In this document: in pieces, positions 5,615 to 7,006 of the stretch
Position numbering within the stretch: the first letter of the stretch is position 1
Layout of the letters: each line of letters starts with the position of its first letter
Notes under the pieces: model-generated
Database searches by the model: none
What the model saw: only the letters and a program-made list of their open reading frames with translations
What the model was told of the DNA's origin: nothing
Assembly: GCA_030038765.1 (NCBI GenBank)
Contig: JASHRA010000094.1
Coordinates: forward strand, 1 to 7,006
Source of the DNA: Candidatus Dormiibacterota bacterium
GTDB taxonomy: Bacteria; Chloroflexota; Dormibacteria; Aeolococcales; Bog-877
DNA length: 7,006 nt
Reading direction: 5' to 3'
Position numbers and translations under genes: made by a program

Positions 5615-5871
5615 ACCCCGGCCAGGTAAGGGGACCGGGACCTAGACGCACTCCCGTCGAAGTAGTTGGCGTGAGTGAACTGGACCGTTTCGTATGAGTC
5701 GGACCCGATCAGGACGATCTCGATAGCCGGGTTGTCCCCACACTCTCTCTCCATCTCCGCGTATGCCGTGACAGCCCGCTCGCTATCAGATCCGAAGTCC
5801 CTGGTGTCAAGCAGTTTGCCCTTCTCGTGATCGAAGACGAGGAGGAAGTGCTTGATGACGGGTTCACTCAT
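5611..5871 (-). CDS. Unrecognised 86-aa protein coupled to the RelA/SpoT-domain gene (possible antitoxin)
   Basis: I do not recognise a named family. The protein is small, acidic and soluble: a strand pair at residues 5-25 (VIKHFLLVFDHEKGKLLDTR), a helix at about 29-45 (DSERAVTAYAEMERECG), then another strand pair at 50-66 (IEIVLIGSDSYETVQFT), ending HANYFDG and a Ser/Arg-rich tail. The ATG at 5869-5871 has GGAGG 8 nt upstream and overlaps the end of the preceding gene as ATGAGTGA, so translation of the two is coupled. An in-frame GTG at 5880 is less likely because it abuts the ribosome site. Size, acidity and tight linkage to a stand-alone synthetase-like enzyme fit an antitoxin of a toxSAS module. 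It could also be an unrelated co-expressed protein. It has no membrane segment. Confidence 0.8.
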   Translation of the reverse strand: MSEPVIKHFLLVFDHEKGKLLDTRDFGSDSERAVTAYAEMERECGDNPAIEIVLIGSDSYETVQFTHANYFDGSASRSRSPYLAGV

Positions 5872-6610
5872 GCGCGACACCTCCGTTGGGCCGTCCCTCC
5901 AAGTATGGCACTGCGGCGGCCCTCAGTTCGGCCAGCTCGCGTAGCAGGTCGTGATCCACCGGCTTCCCCGTCTCCTCGGCAGCCATCGCCTCGGAAACGG
6001 CCCGCAACCACTGGAGCACCGGCTCGGGGCCTACGTTGCTCTTGAGGTCCTGTTGGATGCGACCCCCGAGACGCTCGACGGTGTATGCCCACTCGTGCAT
6101 GACCTTGGTCCTGAGCTGTACCTCGATCGCACGCTGGACCCCCTCCTCGTCTGGATAGGACACGACCACGTGTACCGATCGGTACCCTGACCGCCGTGGC
6201 GTATCCACGTAGTCGGCCACTCGAAGCGGAGGGCGGTTCTTCCTGAGACGTCGCTCGACCCGTCTGAGATCGGCGACGCTCTCGAGGATCGCCCGACAGC
6301 CCCCTATGTCCTGCATGTTGGCCAGCTGCATCGTGGGCTCCCGGCGCAGCTTATCGACGATCGTTGGAATTCGCTTTAGGCGCTGAGACACCTCCACCGC
6401 GCACCCCTCGGTTCTGAGTACGGACCGCAAACCCATGTTCGTCTTGGTGAGCGGGTACTGGTGGACTGCCCTGAACTCGACGAGCACGCCGAAGGCGGCC
6501 AACACGCGGTCATCCGGTCGCAGCGGCCAGGGTTCCGACTGGCGGAAGAACGTGCGGATAGCCCTCCCCGCCCGGTTGACTTGTGACCTGTTTGGGGCCG
6601 AAGCCGTCAC
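5864..6610 (-). CDS. RelA/SpoT-domain nucleotide pyrophosphotransferase, 248 aa (small alarmone synthetase or toxSAS)
   Basis: This protein carries a RelA/SpoT synthetase domain, which moves pyrophosphate from ATP to GDP/GTP (alarmone synthesis) or, in some toxSAS toxins, to tRNA CCA ends. Landmarks in order are QRLKRIPTIVDKL (77-88, corresponding to the R-x-K substrate segment), MQDIGGCRAIL (99-109, metal-binding D101), RRSGYRSVHVVV (139-150, with Y143 placed to stack on the acceptor base) and IEVQLRTKVMHEWA (162-175, catalytic E163). There is no HD hydrolase domain and no C-terminal TGS/ACT region, so it is a stand-alone small enzyme. The N-terminal 60 residues are helical and contain LTKTNMGLRSVL. 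The GTG at 6608-6610 has GAGGAG 5 nt upstream. It overlaps the 86-residue gene by 8 bp. The sequence alone does not distinguish (p)ppGpp synthesis from tRNA modification. Confidence 0.9.
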   Translation of the reverse strand: MTASAPNRSQVNRAGRAIRTFFRQSEPWPLRPDDRVLAAFGVLVEFRAVHQYPLTKTNMGLRSVLRTEGCAVEVSQRLKRIPTIVDKLRREPTMQLANMQDIGGCRAILESVADLRRVERRLRKNRPPLRVADYVDTPRRSGYRSVHVVVSYPDEEGVQRAIEVQLRTKVMHEWAYTVERLGGRIQQDLKSNVGPEPVLQWLRAVSEAMAAEETGKPVDHDLLRELAELRAAAVPYLEGRPNGGVAHE

Positions 6611-6727
6611 GCGTACTCCTCATGCTTCTGTCCGCCGAGGCACGAGGGCAGAGTTTCCACCCTCCGACCCGACGTCCGTGTCGTCGAGTCCCCCGAGGTA
6701 GAGGAGCGGCCGGCTCGAGTGGCTTAC

Positions 6728-6760
6728 AGGCTACGGACTCTGACAGCAGACTCAACTGCT
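6728..6760 (-). promoter_or_regulatory. Candidate promoter with inverted repeat for the RelA/SpoT-domain operon
   Basis: On the minus strand, TTGAGT (6755-6750), a 16-nt spacer and TAGCCT (6733-6728) make a plausible promoter. The -35 hexamer is exactly the 6-nt interval of an inverted repeat, AGCAG-TTGAGT-CTGCT (6760-6745). A protein bound there would block RNA polymerase, which would fit autoregulation. The leader would be about 110 nt, which is long. Both boxes match the consensus only partly. Confidence 0.35.
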
Positions 6761-6818
6761 ACTCGAACGGCACGGAAGCGACTGACTGGGACCGAAGGGG
6801 ACCAAATCGAGATCAGAA

Positions 6819-6893
6819 TGGAGCCGACGGTCAGACTCGAACTGACGACCGGCGGTTTACGAAACCGCTGCTCTACCACTGAGCTACGTCGGC
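6819..6893 (-). tRNA. tRNA-Thr, anticodon CGT
   Basis: The minus strand folds as a complete cloverleaf. A 7-bp acceptor stem (GCCGACG with CGTCGGC) leads to a D arm GCTC/GAGC around AGTGGTA. The anticodon stem GCGGT/ACCGC encloses the loop TTCGTAA, so the anticodon is CGT, reading ACG threonine codons. The T arm is GTCAG-TTCGAGT-CTGAC, the variable loop has 5 nt and the discriminator base is T. CCA is encoded at 6821-6819. The gene lies between probable dnaK and the RelA-like module on the same strand. The 3' part of tRNA genes is a common integration target. Confidence 0.95.
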
Positions 6894-6906
6894 GGGCGCG
6901 CGCCCG
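6893..6906. repeat. 14-bp GC palindrome at the tRNA 5' end
   Basis: CGGGCGCGCGCCCG is perfectly self-complementary. It includes the first base of the tRNA and fills the space between the -10 box and the mature 5' end. It may influence leader folding or be an accident of alternating GC. Confidence 0.35.
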
Positions 6907-6912
6907 AGTGTA
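6907..6912 (-). promoter_or_regulatory. Candidate -10 box of the tRNA-Thr promoter
   Basis: Minus-strand TACACT matches four of six consensus positions and ends 13 nt before the mature tRNA 5' end, the expected distance for a short leader removed by RNase P. The -35 region (CTGGCG near 6930-6935) is weak. Confidence 0.5.
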
Positions 6913-6949
6913 GCAACGGGGCCCCGAGGCGCCAGCCCACCGCCGGGCC

Positions 6950-7006
6950 TCAGTCGACCAGCTCCACCTCCGCATCCACCACCTCGGGGTCGGCGCCCGC
7001 GGGAGG
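6950..7006 (-). CDS. dnaK: C-terminal 18 residues of a probable DnaK chaperone (partial)
   Basis: Only the last 18 codons and the TGA (6950-6952) are inside the window. The peptide PPAGADPEVVDAEVELVD is acidic and carries the EVVDAEV motif that resembles the disordered C-terminal tail of bacterial DnaK (the conserved 'VVDAE' end), the Hsp70 chaperone. The remainder of the gene lies beyond position 7006. A different protein with an acidic tail is possible, because so little is visible. Confidence 0.45.
   Translation of the reverse strand, partial: PPAGADPEVVDAEVELVD

Noticed and set aside
6510..6755. 81-codon minus-strand frame between the tRNA and the RelA-like gene
   Set aside because: It overlaps the start of the RelA-like gene in another frame, and its translation is Arg/Pro/Gly-rich without pattern. 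The RelA frame has a strong ribosome site and family motifs.
6788..6803. GGGACC-GAAG-GGGACC after the tRNA gene as a terminator hairpin
   Set aside because: The two halves are a direct repeat, not an inverted one, so they do not pair.
5440..6893. Attachment-site duplication of the tRNA-Thr 3' end
   Set aside because: Scanning by eye between 5400 and 6800 showed no second copy of the tRNA 3' sequence, so no att pair is claimed.
1..7006. CRISPR array, insertion sequence or transposase
   Set aside because: No regularly spaced repeats, no terminal inverted repeats flanking a transposase, and no frame with transposase or integrase motifs were seen.

Overview
The window is very GC-rich (one hand-counted 60-base line inside the methyltransferase gene is about 80% G+C), uses GTG starts, and encodes families common in Actinomycetota: an acetoacetyl-CoA synthetase, a small ParB-like protein, a DUF4242 protein and a CGT-anticodon tRNA-Thr. 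An actinobacterial chromosome is the best reading. I cannot place it more precisely.

Layout. (1) Positions 1-1857, minus strand, form one apparent operon in the order metallo-beta-lactamase-fold hydrolase, small ParB/sulfiredoxin-like protein, N-terminus of an acetoacetyl-CoA synthetase that runs off the window. (2) Positions 1858-2008 are a divergent control region with nested GC palindromes and a weak promoter. (3) Positions 2009-3039, plus strand, hold two coupled multi-pass membrane proteins of unknown role. (4) Positions 2981-3790, minus strand, encode a YoaK/DUF1275 membrane protein that meets the previous gene tail-to-tail with a 59-bp overlap. It diverges from (5) a class I SAM methyltransferase (3804-4631, plus) across only 13 bp. 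(6) Positions 4675-4896 (minus) encode a two-helix membrane protein. (7) A strong hairpin at 5008-5038 is followed by a DUF4242 gene (5073-5327, minus) and a possible 31-residue ORF (5453-5548, minus).

(8) Positions 5611-6610, minus strand, are the most interesting part. A RelA/SpoT-domain nucleotide pyrophosphotransferase with an apparently complete synthetase core and no hydrolase domain overlaps by 8 bp an unrecognised 86-residue gene. The pair looks less GC-rich than the rest. It lies just downstream of a tRNA-Thr gene, a typical place for acquired DNA, and its candidate -35 box sits inside a short inverted repeat. Size, overlap and location fit a toxSAS-type toxin-antitoxin module with a possibly new antitoxin family, though a housekeeping small alarmone synthetase is not excluded.

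(9) tRNA-Thr(CGT) (6819-6893, minus) and the last 18 codons of a probable dnaK (6950-7006, minus) close the window. Apart from the hydrolase-synthetase operon and the RelA pair, the genes look like separate short transcription units. Two starts (3804 and 4896) lack a Shine-Dalgarno sequence and have a -10-like hexamer exactly 8 nt upstream, which suggests leaderless mRNAs.
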